Shown here one piece after another: positions 49,079 to 61,882 of a stretch of 64,000 nt of DNA (position 1 is its first letter; each line of letters begins with the position of its first letter). This DNA comes from Pontederia crassipes (taxonomy: Eukaryota; Streptophyta; Magnoliopsida; Commelinales; Pontederiaceae): positions 54,755,995 to 54,819,994 of the forward strand of contig CM060198.1 in assembly GCA_030549335.1 (NCBI GenBank), in the 5' to 3' direction. The position numbers were made by a program, and so were the translations under genes. The notes below the pieces were generated by a model. It saw nothing but the letters and a program-made list of their open reading frames with translations. It had not been told where the DNA came from and searched no databases.

Positions 49079-49713
49079 GTGTAATTGTGAGAGAATGAAT
49101 TTATTGCATAAAATTATAAAATAGTGTGAAAAAAAAATGTTGAAATGGTGCCTCAAACCAGGGTTCACCTTTGAGCATTATAGCGCACTACCCATCAAGA
49201 CAACATGAACATTGTGATTAGTGACAACACATATAATACTAATCCCAATTCCAGTGCTTTGATTATGAATAAAATGACGAAGACTGAACATGCTAAGGGG
49301 TCGTTTAGTATGAAATAATGTAAATATATTATCGATTATTTTATTTTAAATTCTTAGAGTTCATTACATTATCTCGTTTGATAGTGTTTGATTATCGATA
49401 ATTTTAATTATTCTAGTAATCTTAATTACCACCTCAGGAGAGGTGACTTTTCGAATTATCACTTGGATAACATGCATTTTGATAAAAATATCCTTCAAGA
49501 TTTTTTTAATTTTAAATATTTTATTAATAAATAAATGTCATTCAACTTTAATTTTTTTATTATTTAAAATCTTTTACAAACAACTCAGTTTTAACTCATT
49601 TTATTTTATCTATATTCACTTTTCTTTTCTTTTTTCTTTGTTTATTTATAATGCTATGTGATGAAGATTTAAAATACTTTTAGGAGTATTTTGGTAATTT
49701 TTTCTCTAATTAT
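49079..49713 (+). repeat. 0.6-kb direct duplication, copy 1
   Basis: It begins TGTAATTGTGAGAGAATGAA and ends near GGTAATTTTTTCTCTAATTA. It closely matches 51541-52169 with scattered substitutions and small indels. Its left limit coincides with the degenerate end of the CACTA element. It includes the left part of a Tourist-like MITE (AGGGGTCGTTTAGTATG at 49296), but the sequence diverges before that MITE's right end. Confidence 0.9.
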
Positions 49714-51232
49714 TTTAATAGGAAGTCTAATTATTTTGGTAATTATTTTAAATATAAAAAAATAAGAAGTCTTCATATCATATAATATATTCAAAACAAA
49801 AAAGAGAAGTTAAAAAAAATGAAAAAGTCTAGAGAGTTGAAGGATGGCAATAGACAGAATGCATTTTAGGCTCAGTACAAATCAAATTTCTTTTCTAAAT
49901 TTTATATTTTTTTATATTTCCTTCATTTTGCTTACGTGATTTTTTGGTCCATTTAAGTTATGCGCGCCGTACAAAATTCATGGTGCAGAACTTTTTAATT
50001 TAGCATATTCTTTCTGTTTATAGAAAATGGATAGCCTCTTTTCCAAATTAGAGAACATGAATGAAGTTTCTTTAGGCTATCTATAATACGAATTAGAGTC
50101 CAAGCGAGAGGATCGTCACGAGGTCTGTTTAGGAAAAAAAATGAGAGAGGAAATGGGGTTGACGTATTTTTTTCAATCTCCAAAGAAAAAAACCGATGGT
50201 TCACCTACATTATGGCCCATTCTTAGAGTGTCAAACTACGGAGGAGCATCCTACCCATTAAGCTGGGCTGAACGACGATTTGTCCATAATAAAAATGTTT
50301 AATATTCATTATATTACATTTTATTTGTTTGCCAGTGGAACAAGGACTTATTTAATCTTAATATTCTATTACAGTGCATGGATTATCTTCTAATCAAATT
50401 ATTGGGATGTGTAAGATTTTTTTCTCATTACTCCCCTTGCTTTGTCAAATAATCTAACTCTTCATAGGGGCTACGAGCGTAACGCGCTTCGGCTTATTGT
50501 ATCTTTACGGATATGTCAAGATAGATCTACTTCCAATGTTACAACTTACAACTAATAAATGAGTTATACTCATTTTAGCTTTTTAGCAATTTCTTAGACT
50601 CAAAATGAGACAATTTTTTTAAAAAAAGTAATAATTGTATAAAAAAATTTAAAATTCATTTATCATCATTGAATTCATGATGAATTGATCATTTTTTTCA
50701 ATTAAATATCTATTATGAACAGTGGCGGAGCCAAAAATATTTTGAGTGGGTTCATATCCATATGTTTATTCGTAGAGGACACCTAATTTTTTTTTGTAAA
50801 TTTTAATTTTTTTTACTTATGTATACATAAAGATATTAATTTTAGAATCCATAATTAATTAAAATATTCATATTATGATTTTAAAATATAAATAATAATT
50901 TATGAATTATTTATATCACTAGAGCTAGAAAGAGATAATGTGTACAATTTCTCTTGGACTATAGTTAGCTAAAAAGTATGGTTAATTTTAATTGGTTTAT
51001 TAAAAAATAATTTTAACACTTAACAAATAATTTGTAAGTGTAATATAACATAGTAAACATAAATATTTAAGATATATCAACAAAACAATATTACATTATT
51101 ATTTATGCATATAAATTATGTATAATCATTATGAATCAAATGAGCATACATGATGTCATAACCACCTAATTATACATTAATTAAAATAAATGTATAAATA
51201 AAATAATTAAAATTAAAAATATAAAATAGTAA
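49714..51232. other. Intergenic, no gene seen
   Basis: AT-rich. A single transposon-end-like phrase, CAGTGGCGGAGCCA (50720), has no partner. No coding block. Confidence 0.45.
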
Positions 51233-51464
51233 AGCGTAATGTATAAAGAGAAAGAATGAGTTGATTGGATGAAAATGGAGGTAAAAAATATTATAAAAAA
51301 TTATAAAATTTGGAAGATCAACTAATAAAATAAGTGGCAAAAAATACTAGCGTAATGTATAAAAAGAAAGAATGAGTTGATTGGATGAAAAATGGAGGAC
51401 AAAAATATTATAAAAAATTATAAAATTTGGAAGACCAACTAATAAAATAAGTGGTAAAAAAATA
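51233..51464. repeat. Two-copy 116-bp tandem duplication
   Basis: AGCGTAATGTATAAAGAGAA at 51233 recurs at 51349 as AGCGTAATGTATAAAAAGAA, and the whole 116-base unit is repeated with few changes. The copies are recent relative to other repeats here. Confidence 0.9.
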
Positions 51465-51540
51465 TGAACTTGGACCACTTAATTAAGAAATAAAATAATT
51501 AAAGTCAATATATAAATAAAAAATTAAATATAAATATAAA

Positions 51541-52169
51541 ATGTAATTGTGAGAGAATGAATTTATTGTATAAAATTATAAAACAGGGTGAAAAAAATAT
51601 GTTGAAATGGTGCCTCAAACCAGGGTTCACCTTTGAGCATTATAGCACACTACCCATCAAGACAACATGAATATCGTGATTAGTGACAACACATTTAATA
51701 CTAATCCCAAATTTCAGTGCTTTGATTATGAATAAAATGATGAAGACTGAACGTGCTAAAGGGTCATTTAGTATGAAATAATGTAAATATATTATCGATT
51801 ATTTTATTTTAAATTCTTAGAATTCATCATATTATCTCGTTTGATAGTATGTGATTATCGATAATTTTAATTATTCTATCACCTCAGAAGAGGTGACTTT
51901 TTAAATTATCACTTGAATAACATGCATTTTGATAAAAATGTCCTTCAAGATTTTTTTAAATTTTAAATATTTTATTAATAAATAAATGTCATTCAACTTT
52001 AATTTTTTTATTATTTAAAATCTTTTATAAATAACTCTTAGTTTTTACTCATTTTATTTTATCTATATTCACTTTCTTTTCTTTTTTCTTTATTTATTTA
52101 TATTGCTATGTGATGAAGATTTAAAATACCTTTAGGGGTATTTTGGTAATTTTTTCTCTAATTATTTTA
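51541..52169 (+). repeat. 0.6-kb direct duplication, copy 2
   Basis: Second copy of 49079-49713, 2.46 kb downstream in the same orientation. Unlike copy 1, it runs on into the complete right part of the Tourist-like MITE. Confidence 0.9.
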
Positions 52170-52297
52170 TCCATTATTTATATTAATAATACTTGTCAAA
52201 TACTATAATACGATATTATCGATAATTTAAGTAGTGATAACTTATTTAGATGATGATCTTAATTACTGATTATTTGGACAATGCACCCAACATCCCC
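51760..52297. mobile_element. Tourist-like MITE
   Basis: The left end AGGGTCATTTAGTATG and the right end (reverse complement AGGGGATGTTGGGTGC) are flanked by TAA (51757-51759 and 52298-52300). Subterminal TATTATCGAT/ATCGATAAT motifs are mirrored. The interior is AT-rich, with no ORF. The terminal match is weaker than in the element at 41055. Confidence 0.6.
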
Positions 52298-52660
52298 TAA
52301 CGGTATAAACAATTTTTTTTTTAAAAAAAATGTGAAGAAAACAGTGGAGATCCATCGTCTTCCAATATGAATAAAAAAAACCCGCACAAGTAAATAAATA
52401 AAACAAATTTTGGGCTGCCGGAGGTGGTGCATTGCAGTGCACCTTGCGTTGCACCTTCCTCCTCCTCCTGACATAAGAAAATGATTGATGGCGCCCTGGT
52501 CGTGTCGTGTTAAGTTGCTAATTCTCCTCAAATTGCAGTAGACGCATAGATTTTTCTACTTGTTGACTTGGTTTCGTTGTCTTCTCTCTCGTTTACTTGT
52601 TCTCGATGCGCCCGCACTCATCTCCGAGGGTCGCAGGTGCAGTGCAGAGAAGAGCAGAGA

Positions 52661-53505
52661 ATGGTGGCGTGCGCCTTCGTCGTCTTCATCGTCCTCCTCC
52701 CGCCCATCAGTAAGAGAAATTATCCGGGGCTCCTTTTGGCGGTTAATTAAATCTTCGTTTCTATTTCCTCTTTGAGTTTTTCGAACTGTTCGCAGTGACG
52801 GTCGCGTTGTGCTACCATGGCCTGCAGCATAAGGTCGCTCTGTTTCTGCTCGCATTGTTCATCGCCGCGTTCACGGGTTTTACCGCCGACGCGCCCTGCG
52901 CAATCTCGAAAGGTCAAATTCAGAACTCGTTCTTTAACCTGGTTTTGGGTTCTTATAAGCTGAAACGATGTACAGGACTTGTGCAGTGTTCATTGTCTTC
53001 CACTCTTCCTGTGTTGTCGTCCTTATGCTGCAGACCATTGTAGCCTCATGCATGTTTTCGGATAACTCCCAAACATGATGGCATCAGTGCAAATTTCAAA
53101 TTGGTTTTTGGCTTTCTATTGACTTTTGGCTTTTGTCTACGGCAACTATGCATCATAGCTCATTATACATGGCCTAAAGCAGCAAAAAAAACTTTGCTGT
53201 TTCCAGAAATTTGGTATGTATATCCATCGAAAGGAAGCCTTAGATTCTTTGAACATCGAGCTTTCTGATTGAGAAATGTTCTAGTGGCACTTGGAACGAT
53301 AATTTTGAAATAAAAAAGCTGCTTAATTTTTACAGGAAAGGTGGTTTTAGGAGGTGTTGTTCTTGCAACTGCTGTGGTGCTTAGTCTTACTCTCCGGGCT
53401 GCAAGAAGTGGTCATGACAACTTCCTGAGCCATTTGGCTTTGGCTTCTGTTTGCGAATCTGTCAAACTCGAACAGTCGATGCGAAAAGGCAGAAGAGAAC
53501 TGTGA
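52661..53505 (+). CDS. Small three-exon membrane protein of unknown family
   Basis: Exons 52661-52709, 52796-52912 and 53336-53505 join with GT-AG borders and correct phase (336 nt, 111 residues, TGA stop). The protein starts MVACAFVVFIVLLPPI and has a second hydrophobic segment (VALFLLALFIAAFTGF, about residues 28-43) and a third (VVLGGVVLATAVVLSLTL, about 58-75). A basic C-terminal tail follows (KLEQSMRKGRREL). Three predicted transmembrane helices and Cys residues at 4, 21 and 50 are visible. I do not recognise the family. A DUF1218-type four-helix protein was considered, but its hallmark cysteine pattern is absent. The coding exons are much GC-richer than the flanks, supporting a real gene. 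The third exon might instead continue differently through alternative splicing, because other frames downstream to 53666 are open. Confidence 0.6.
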
Positions 53506-56321
53506 AGCCGCTTAGCTTTGACTCGATACGATTCCTCTCCTTAACTTGTTCATCTCAGAATTGTGAAGCCGCCAAGCTCCAATCTCAGACATTGCAAGAT
53601 GCATTTGTTGGAACACACGCCGTCATCTTCACCTGCAGCCGTGGTCTTCATCTCCGATGGATGTAGCAAAGCAGTAACAGAAGCATTCTACATACATGCT
53701 GTAGTTTTTCTTTTTGTTTGATCGAGTGGTTTTTTCTGTGTGCAGCCGCGTGCTTTTGTTTAATGTCAGCACTGGACAAAAGATCTTAAATTCATGCCTT
53801 GTTTGATTGATTCCGTGAATATAATTTCGAGAACTTGTGTTACCAGAGACGAGGAGGACGATAAAAATATAAAATTATTGATGTTGTTCTTTTTAACGAT
53901 TTAAATTTTTTTAAAAAATTATTAGCACCTTCTAAACCAAGATTTTGAATTTAATTTTGTGATTCTTCTTAACAATATAAGCTTTTAAAAATTGATTAGA
54001 CATCAAATTCAAAATAATTTTAGAATGAGGGCTTAAAGTTTGTTAAGCTTTAATGTTACTTTTTTTAACGACTTAAACTTTAAGAAAATTGATTAGAACA
54101 TCAAATTCGATCTTTTGAAACATGTTGAAAAAATGTCGCGGTGTTCTTTGTTCACTTGTCAAACAAGAACATGGGAGACGAGCATTATTAGTTCGATTTG
54201 CCCACATGGCTCGTGTTAAACATAAAAAAAGATATTATTACTTAATGCCAAAAGTTATTTTTGTTAGAATGAAAGGTAATTAATTAATTAATTTTAATTT
54301 TATATCATCCGCGTATACTTTTATTTTCAATCTTGAATAAGTGATTCTTTATATGTTAATAAGATGATTTTAAAAATAATGATGATGCCATGTGATGTAA
54401 TTGCAGTGATTAGTATAAATAACAGTAGTTAGTGCTGACACTATGTACATTAATTCATGCACGTAATGACGTAACAACATACTTTTTGGGAGTGATGGAT
54501 GTGCTGGTGCATGTTTTTTGGTGACGATAATGGTGCTGGAGTGATCACAAATGAGAGAGAGAAAGATAGTATAGTGACACGACGTGTGATGGATGCATGT
54601 TAATAATTGATTTATTTTTATAATTAGAAGACATTAAAATCATGTCTTACTTATAATTTTACAAATAGAAGTGCAAGTGCACAACATAAACACTCTTTTA
54701 AATACTTATTTGTATATAAATTATACGAATTTAATATTATCAATAAAATATAAATAAATAAACAATTTTCTAAATTGACATGACGAATTAAATCAAGGAA
54801 AAACAGCACACATATTATGTGAAAAGTATAATAGTTTAAATTTTCTATCCTAAGCAATTTTTACTTTTCATGGGTCACTAACTCCAAAGCACAAACTTAA
54901 ATTGTATATGCATGTTATTCAAATTGCATATGTTTTATCATTTTCTTTATGAAATTAATTTATATGTGCATACTATTCACAAACTTATTATTTACGAAAA
55001 AAACTATTTGACAGAATATTTGTTTATATGTTATTTATGAAAAAACATTTGACACTTATTTATGAAATCAGTTATTAATTAATATTTTATATTAACTTGG
55101 TACCATATATTTAATAAATTAAATATCAGATTATCCAAATGATGTCATATTTATTCTATTAATATATATAGCTGAAAAAAATTAAAATATTATTTTTATT
55201 ATAATAAAACTATGACTTTAAGGACTATATTTTATGATTTAACTAGCTATCGTAAATATACCTTATAAGATAATGATTAAACATTCGAAATTTATGCAGG
55301 ATAACTTAAATACAAAAGATTAAAGGTCCCATCAAAATCTAAGTCAAATTACTTAAAAGTAAAGATTTAAAATTAATTAGATAAATATATAACAATAACA
55401 ATACTGATATAATCATGCTAGTTATAGTTGTTATTTTTATATTAAAGTTAACTATTACCTATATTATAAATTCAAAATTAAAAGTTGTGATAATAGTTAT
55501 AGTTTTTTTATTGAAAATTAATCTTAGACTTATAATTGATAAAAATACTATAGCAATGATAATTAATTTAAAAAAACATAATTAAACTTATAAGTAGGAA
55601 AGAAGTCTAGATTTATTAGCTTTTTATATCAACTCATTAATGCATGATATAGAAAAGGAGGGAAAGAAAGTATAAAGAAGTATGCATGAAAAGAAATAAG
55701 TAAGAAACACTAAATAAATCCAAATAAAAATATCATCTAATAAAAATTATTCTCTTGGAGTAAATAAGAATTTAAATTACTATTAACGGTATGCAATTAA
55801 ATATAAAATTAATTGATAATTAAATTTAAAATTAACTTGGTGACTAAATAAATAATTTCTTTTTTGCTATATTATCAATCCTGATTGTCCCTAGATTTAA
55901 TTGGAAATGAAAGGTTAGTTATAAGGTCCTATTTACTCATAAAGTTAGGTATTTTAAAGTGCTTCCCCGTTAAATCAATAATTTTTTTAAGAGTTTGGAT
56001 AATTTATTGAAATTATGTAAATAGTCACTTCACCATCCACTTAATATTGAAAATTATACAGAATTAAAATAGTTCAATATGTTTTGCATTGTTATTAAAG
56101 CGTATTAGATAATATAAAATAGACAATAATATAAGATGTTATAATCTATTGTAAAATAAATATTGTGTACAAATGAAGAAAGGAACAGGAAATAAAAGAA
56201 AATAGAAGACTTGGTTTGCAGAAGAGGGGAAAGCCACCAGAGAAATAAAAGGAGACATGGAGGTCACAAAAAAATTCATAGAAATTCCTTCATATATTTT
56301 CATTTTAATATTTTTTTTAAT
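53506..56321. other. Intergenic, no gene seen
   Basis: The first few hundred bases may be the 3' UTR of the small membrane protein gene. A diverged repeat of about 80-110 bases with GATTAGACATCAAATTC / GATTAGAACATCAAATTC phrases lies at 53890-54110. The rest is AT-rich without coding signal. Confidence 0.45.
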
Positions 56322-57001
56322 TCGAATCATAAACTTTTACACTCTAAAAATAGATGTCAAACACACAAAAAAAATCAATTCATCAATTAAAAAAACCTAA
56401 GAATTTCGCATATTCATTATGTATAATAACATACATTTTTTATTTGATAAATTCAGCACCCTTTTGTTTTTTTATTTTTTATAAAAAATTATAAGTTTAT
56501 AAGTGATATTTAAAAAACTTTGGTAAAAACTATACTAATAAATTTGACAAAAATATACTCTAATAAGTTAAATTATTGACTATTATTTAAATTTTATTCA
56601 TGTTTGCACCCAAAAATTACACAATATTAAAACTATGATAAAATATCAAAATCGTTACTATTTTTTCAAATCATAAACTTGTATACTCTAGATATATATT
56701 TCAAACACACAAAAATAAATCAATTCATCAATAAAAAAACCTAAGAACTTTACATATTCATTATGTATAATAACATGCATTTTTTATTTGATAAATTCTT
56801 CACCCTTTTGTTTTTATTATTTTTATAAAAAAATACAAGTTTATAAGTGATATTTAAAAAACTTAGGTAAAAACAATACTAATAAATTTGACAAAAATAT
56901 CCTCTAATAAGTTAAATTATTGACTCTTATTTAAATTTTATTTGTGTTTGACACCCAAAAATTATACAATATTAAAACTATGATAAAATACCAGAATCCT
57001 T
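56322..57001. repeat. Two-copy 345-bp tandem duplication
   Basis: A unit starting TCGAATCATAAACTT at 56322 recurs at 56666 as TCAAATCATAAACTT. It is matched throughout (for example CATATTCATTATGTATAATA and GTTTATAAGTGATATTTAAA in both). AT-rich, non-coding. Confidence 0.9.
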
Positions 57002-58524
57002 GCCATATTTAGCAAATACATAAGTTGTCACATGCCCATTGCAACTATATCAATTTACATATTGATTAAGTAAACAGTTATTAACTAACATATTATAACT
57101 ATATCAATTTTATATGCCGATTCAATAACGAAGTAATAACTAAAATATATTATATCATTAAGTATAAACATTTACGTTTCATTTCATCTTCCCGGCATGC
57201 AGGCCACATATTAGATAATCTAATAGAGAAAAAAGAAATAAAACATTGTCTCCTTCAAAACTCAATTTCTTGATATCTACAAAATAAATAAAAAAAGTTG
57301 AAAATGTATACATAAAATTGAAATCTACAAGATGTATAATCTACACTATAATTAAAATCATGTAAAATTCATACTATTTTGAATGCTTTTAGCATATATG
57401 AAAGGTATACATAAGATTAAATTATGTATAATAGATAATGATATTACAACATATAAAATGCGCTGGATACAAAATAATACAATATTTTTTTTATAGTATT
57501 TAAATCTAAAATTAAGTAACCTTAATTTGGTGATTAATACTTGTAAACTTTTATGAAGGGCATCTCAAATGGCATTGACAATTCCATACACCTCATACTC
57601 ACATATTAAGAATTTTTTATACTGTTCAACAACGTAATGCGAACTCTTTTATTTTTCTTTTTCTAAACATTATATGTATCAAATTCCTTTTGTGTTGAGA
57701 TATAACGTCAAATTCAAGTTTCGACATGAAGTTTTTTATGCATTTAATGACTTATTTTTCTTCGAGAGTGTATTGCATTTTCCTATATCACATGTTATAG
57801 TTGCCACTGTTCAACTTGTCACCCTCTTCAATTAAGCAATTCTTTGCTTGGTTGCCATTTAATTTATTATCAAGTTAAAAAAATAAAATGAGTGTTAAAC
57901 CATCATACATAAGTCTTATTGTCTCGTATATTCTAAAAATAATAAAATGATAATATTTTAAGATAGTGACATCAAGATTAAGTTATTAAAAACATTATTA
58001 AGTTATTAAAATCAACATAATTGCGTCAAGATACCATTCTAGTAATTTTGAAAAAAATGAATATCCAAATGTGATTAACATACCATTTTCAAAAATACTA
58101 GCCAAACAATTAGGGTTTTATGATTGGTGCTCTTCCTTGCCTCTATAACTGCAAGGTGTCAATTAGAGAATCATCACTCATTCGCCTCAACACCAAAATA
58201 ATTAAAAAAATGATATCGTCTCACGTGAACATAATAATTTTTAGAGATCATGTTATTAGTACACCAGATAAATTCGCAGAGAAAGAGAGTACTAAATTGT
58301 CTACTTACCATCTCTTTTCAGTACTTGCTTAGACATGCATACGTCACACACCACCCAATAAAAATTACTACTATGTCATATAATTTAAATGTCTTAGTCC
58401 TATTTGGACCACTTTATTATACAAATATTTAACTTAGGTCCACTTTATTAAATGTCTAAGTTCATGAGACATGCTATCATAATTCCACATTTACACAAAA
58501 ACATAACATAAAAAGAATTATAAA
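57002..58524. other. Intergenic, no gene seen
   Basis: AT-rich, no recognisable element or coding block. Confidence 0.5.
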
Positions 58525-58532
58525 TTACAAAG

Positions 58533-59303
58533 CATGGTTGTTTGGACCAGACCGGACCGGCCAGTCCGACCGATCCAACTGTCGACCGTCACTTGAGACG
58601 GGTCTGGTTCGACCCTAAAATCGGACTGGCAATTGGACCATTTCGAACCAGTCAAAACCGGACTAAAACCGGATAAAACCGGTGAACCGCCGATTTTAGG
58701 GAAACCGGCAGGTTCAAATATTAGAAAAAATTGGAAAAATGTGAGCACACTAAGTTTTGAACCCATGACCTCTTAAACAACTTAATGTGTACATTCCACT
58801 ATGTTATGTTTATTCATTTGAATACTAAGTTATTTTATATTATACAATGGTTATCATCACTCATTTATCAAATTATTTTTTTAATAAGAAAATTTATAAT
58901 ATTTTTAGATGTCAAATATTAAATATGAAAATATTAGTTACCTAATTAAATTAAAAAAATAGAAACTACAATAATCTTTCTAATTTAAGTAAATATTAAT
59001 AGTTGAATTTGAGAAATATGAATTTGTAAATTATAATTGAATACATTAAAATCACATAAAGCTCATATCAATAGTTAAATATGTCACATTTGATTTCTTA
59101 ACTTTAATTAAAATGACTTAACCATATGTACTTTGATATAGAAATATATTAATTATTGATAAGAATATATAAATATTATAGTTTTTATTTTTATATTATT
59201 TTATTAATATTCGGTTCGACCGTCCGAGTTAATCGATTGGACCGGTCCAACATGACCTGGAGACCTATCCGAGTCGACGTCCGGTCCGGATTTTACAACC
59301 TTG
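58533..59303. mobile_element. hAT-type non-autonomous element
   Basis: The left end CATGGTTGTTTGGACC and the right end (reverse complement CAAGGTTGTAAAATCCGG) are flanked by exact TTACAAAG duplications (58525-58532 and 59304-59311; the identity runs to 11 bases because CAT follows in both). Eight-base duplications and CA-starting termini suit hAT. The subterminal regions are dense in CCGGTCC/GGACCGG motifs. The interior is AT-rich and lacks a transposase. Confidence 0.8.
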
Positions 59304-59314
59304 TTACAAAGCAT

Positions 59315-60180
59315 ACAAATAATTATACAAGTCATTTATCACATAATGAAATTATTTTTCACATGCTTTAAACATAATATATGCATAATAATAATCATGG
59401 CTATTATTAATGCTTACATTTACGTGAAATGTAAAGTCGCATTCTTAAAATACATATATGTATAGCACAAGGAATTTAAATAATTAAAATATCAATTTTG
59501 ATAAAAATTTAAAATTATTTTTTACACATGCCTTAATTACATTGATGTAATGAAAATGTTCATACAATAAAAATAATTTTGTCATATCATACATATATTA
59601 TGAATTACATATTTTTAACACAAAAATAAAAAATGCAATATCATGTGAAAATACATTAGTTACATCAAAAATTAATTTTGGTATAAAAAAATATATGCAC
59701 TTAAAAAAATTCTTTCTGAAGGAAAAAAATATTATTTATAAGTTCCATATCACATAATGAACATTAAGGAATAATAATGTGCATGAATTTTATTTTCACA
59801 TATATAAAATGACATAATGTAATATAATTATATTCACAACATAATATCAAATATTATTACCTAAGATGACATGCTTAAATTTTGCACATATAACATATAA
59901 AAAATGTCTATAATCATGTCATATAAAATTCAGGCAAATGTCTATAAATTATATAATTATCATAACATAATTATGTAAAAAACATTTCAAATAAAAACAT
60001 ATGTCATATATGCAATGCATGCAATTGGTCCGCAAGGCTGAGCCCACACCAACGCTGTGGGCCCAGGCCTGCGCGCCTTGCAATAGCAGTGGGCTAGAGG
60101 CTCGCGCGCCTTTGCGTTGTGGGCCTCAAGCCTACATGGAGTGTGTGCTAAAGTGTCGCGTGGCACTGTTCATGCTAGAG
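59315..60180. other. Intergenic, no gene seen
   Basis: AT-rich, with one GC-rich island at about 60030-60180 (GCGCGCC-containing) that has a short open frame and no recognisable family. Confidence 0.4.
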
Positions 60181-60184
60181 TTTC

Positions 60185-60435
60185 ATACGTTAAATTTAAT
60201 GTGCTGATCAATTTTTCTAAATGCTTAAACCATTAGGAAGAGCAACATGCTTAATATTATATTATTAACACCCCCTTCACGTGTCAACTGCTGACAACTC
60301 AACAAGTGGACAACTAAGTAAAAAAGTATTTTTTTAATAAGAGCTTAACGACATTTGAGCTCAGGACCTCTGACTTTGATACTATGTTAAATTTGATGTT
60401 GTGACCAATTTTCCTAAATGCTTCATCTAATTGAG
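60185..60435. repeat. Direct repeat of a retroelement-like end
   Basis: GTTAAATTTAATGTGCTGA with AATTTTTCTAAATGCTT (60188) recurs as GTTAAATTTGATGTTGTGA with AATTTTCCTAAATGCTT (60387). The second copy is preceded by CTTTGATACTATGTTAAATT, a mutated reverse complement of an LTR end plus primer site. This fits an old minus-strand LTR remnant. Confidence 0.35.
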
Positions 60436-61882
60436 TACAATATGGATAATAAAAAAAGTTTTATTTTTTCTCCGTGGTTACGAACATATAAACAAAGGTG
60501 CAAAAACATTAGTTCTTGCACAATCTCAAATTATACAATATAATGAAAAGAACCTATTAAGACTTTATTAACTAAGGGGCCGTTTGGTGGAATAAAGGAT
60601 GGAATACACTTTTATTCTAAAGAATAGTGCCAATCGAGCATCAGAATAGACTCCCGACAAGCTTTTCGTGAAATTCAACATGTGTTTGTCCTTGTCGGGG
60701 CCGTGTTTTGAGAATTTTGAATTCCACGAAATGGATGGAATTCGGCCTATTCTCCTTTTCTCGTGGGGGCACATTAACAAATTTACTATTCACTCGATGT
60801 GCCCTATACACGATTGAAATCTCCTATTTTTTGGCCACCTTCCCCTTTCCTCCTTCGAGAAGATTGTGCCCTAGACAACTTCAACCGATCCATCGTGAGG
60901 TGTCTTCGATCGATCTGATGGCAGTTAATCATATCGACGTTTTGCATTAGGTGAGTCTTCGATCGATCCATCGTGAGGTGTCCTTTCGTGAGGTGTCTTC
61001 TTTCGATTCCAGAGATTTGTTCTGACAATCATTGTGATTTTTTTAATCCCGTTTTTTTCCCCTTCCGATGATGGTCATCAGTGCCGCTTGTGTATGTCAC
61101 GTTGTGTGTTCATCGTCTTAAGTTTTTCATGTTCGATCGGCTGTGACGTCGTCTACTCGCTCCACGACACTCTTCCAACTTTCAAAATAGGTATCTTCAC
61201 CTTCCTTTCATCATGATCCCTTCTCTTCAATCTCCTTCTACTTTTTGTGTACTTTCATTGTTGCATATTTTGACACTACTTTCTTTCCTACGCATCCTGT
61301 GCAGATCTTCACGAAGCTCACTGCTTCCTACCCGAGCAACCGGCGTCTATGAGAATTCTGCTTGTGGCAAGGTCTGTCTGCAAACATAGGTACAACCGTT
61401 TGCACCCCGCCGCCCCACTCCTCTCTGATCCACCTCTTTCCCTTTCATAGAGGATCTTATTTCACTACCCCTCTTATTTGAAATGTCAAAGTTCTCTTAC
61501 AGGCACCGTGTCGTCGTCTTCGGAAGAATCTATAGGCACCTGCTGTAGCACATCACGTCGAGAGGTACGAAAGATTTCCAACACCCATAATACGTGCTTC
61601 TCGTGGGTCTGCTATTAGTCGTATGTGCATGCTGCTACTAGTTATAAGTGCTCCATGCTAAGGATAGCAAGTTGTTAGTGCAATCACCGTTTCATGTTTC
61701 CCTGAACCAAGTTATTTGCATTCCAGAATTGAACATATAAATTACACCTTGTAGTTACCAATTTATCCTACGCACTCGCCATTTATGACGCTACATAGAA
61801 CCACTCATATGTTTTCTACATAGACTCTGTACCAATTCCTATTCACCTTGTTCCTTTCTCATTTTTTCACCTTAACAATCAT

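Noticed and set aside
50705..50800. CAGTGGCGGAGCCA phrase resembling a DNA-transposon end
   Set aside because: No inverted partner or flanking duplication was found, so an element cannot be defined.
53451..53666. 71-codon frame at the end of the small membrane-protein gene
   Set aside because: It overlaps the proposed last exon in another frame and extends into likely 3' UTR. No hydrophobic or family signal.
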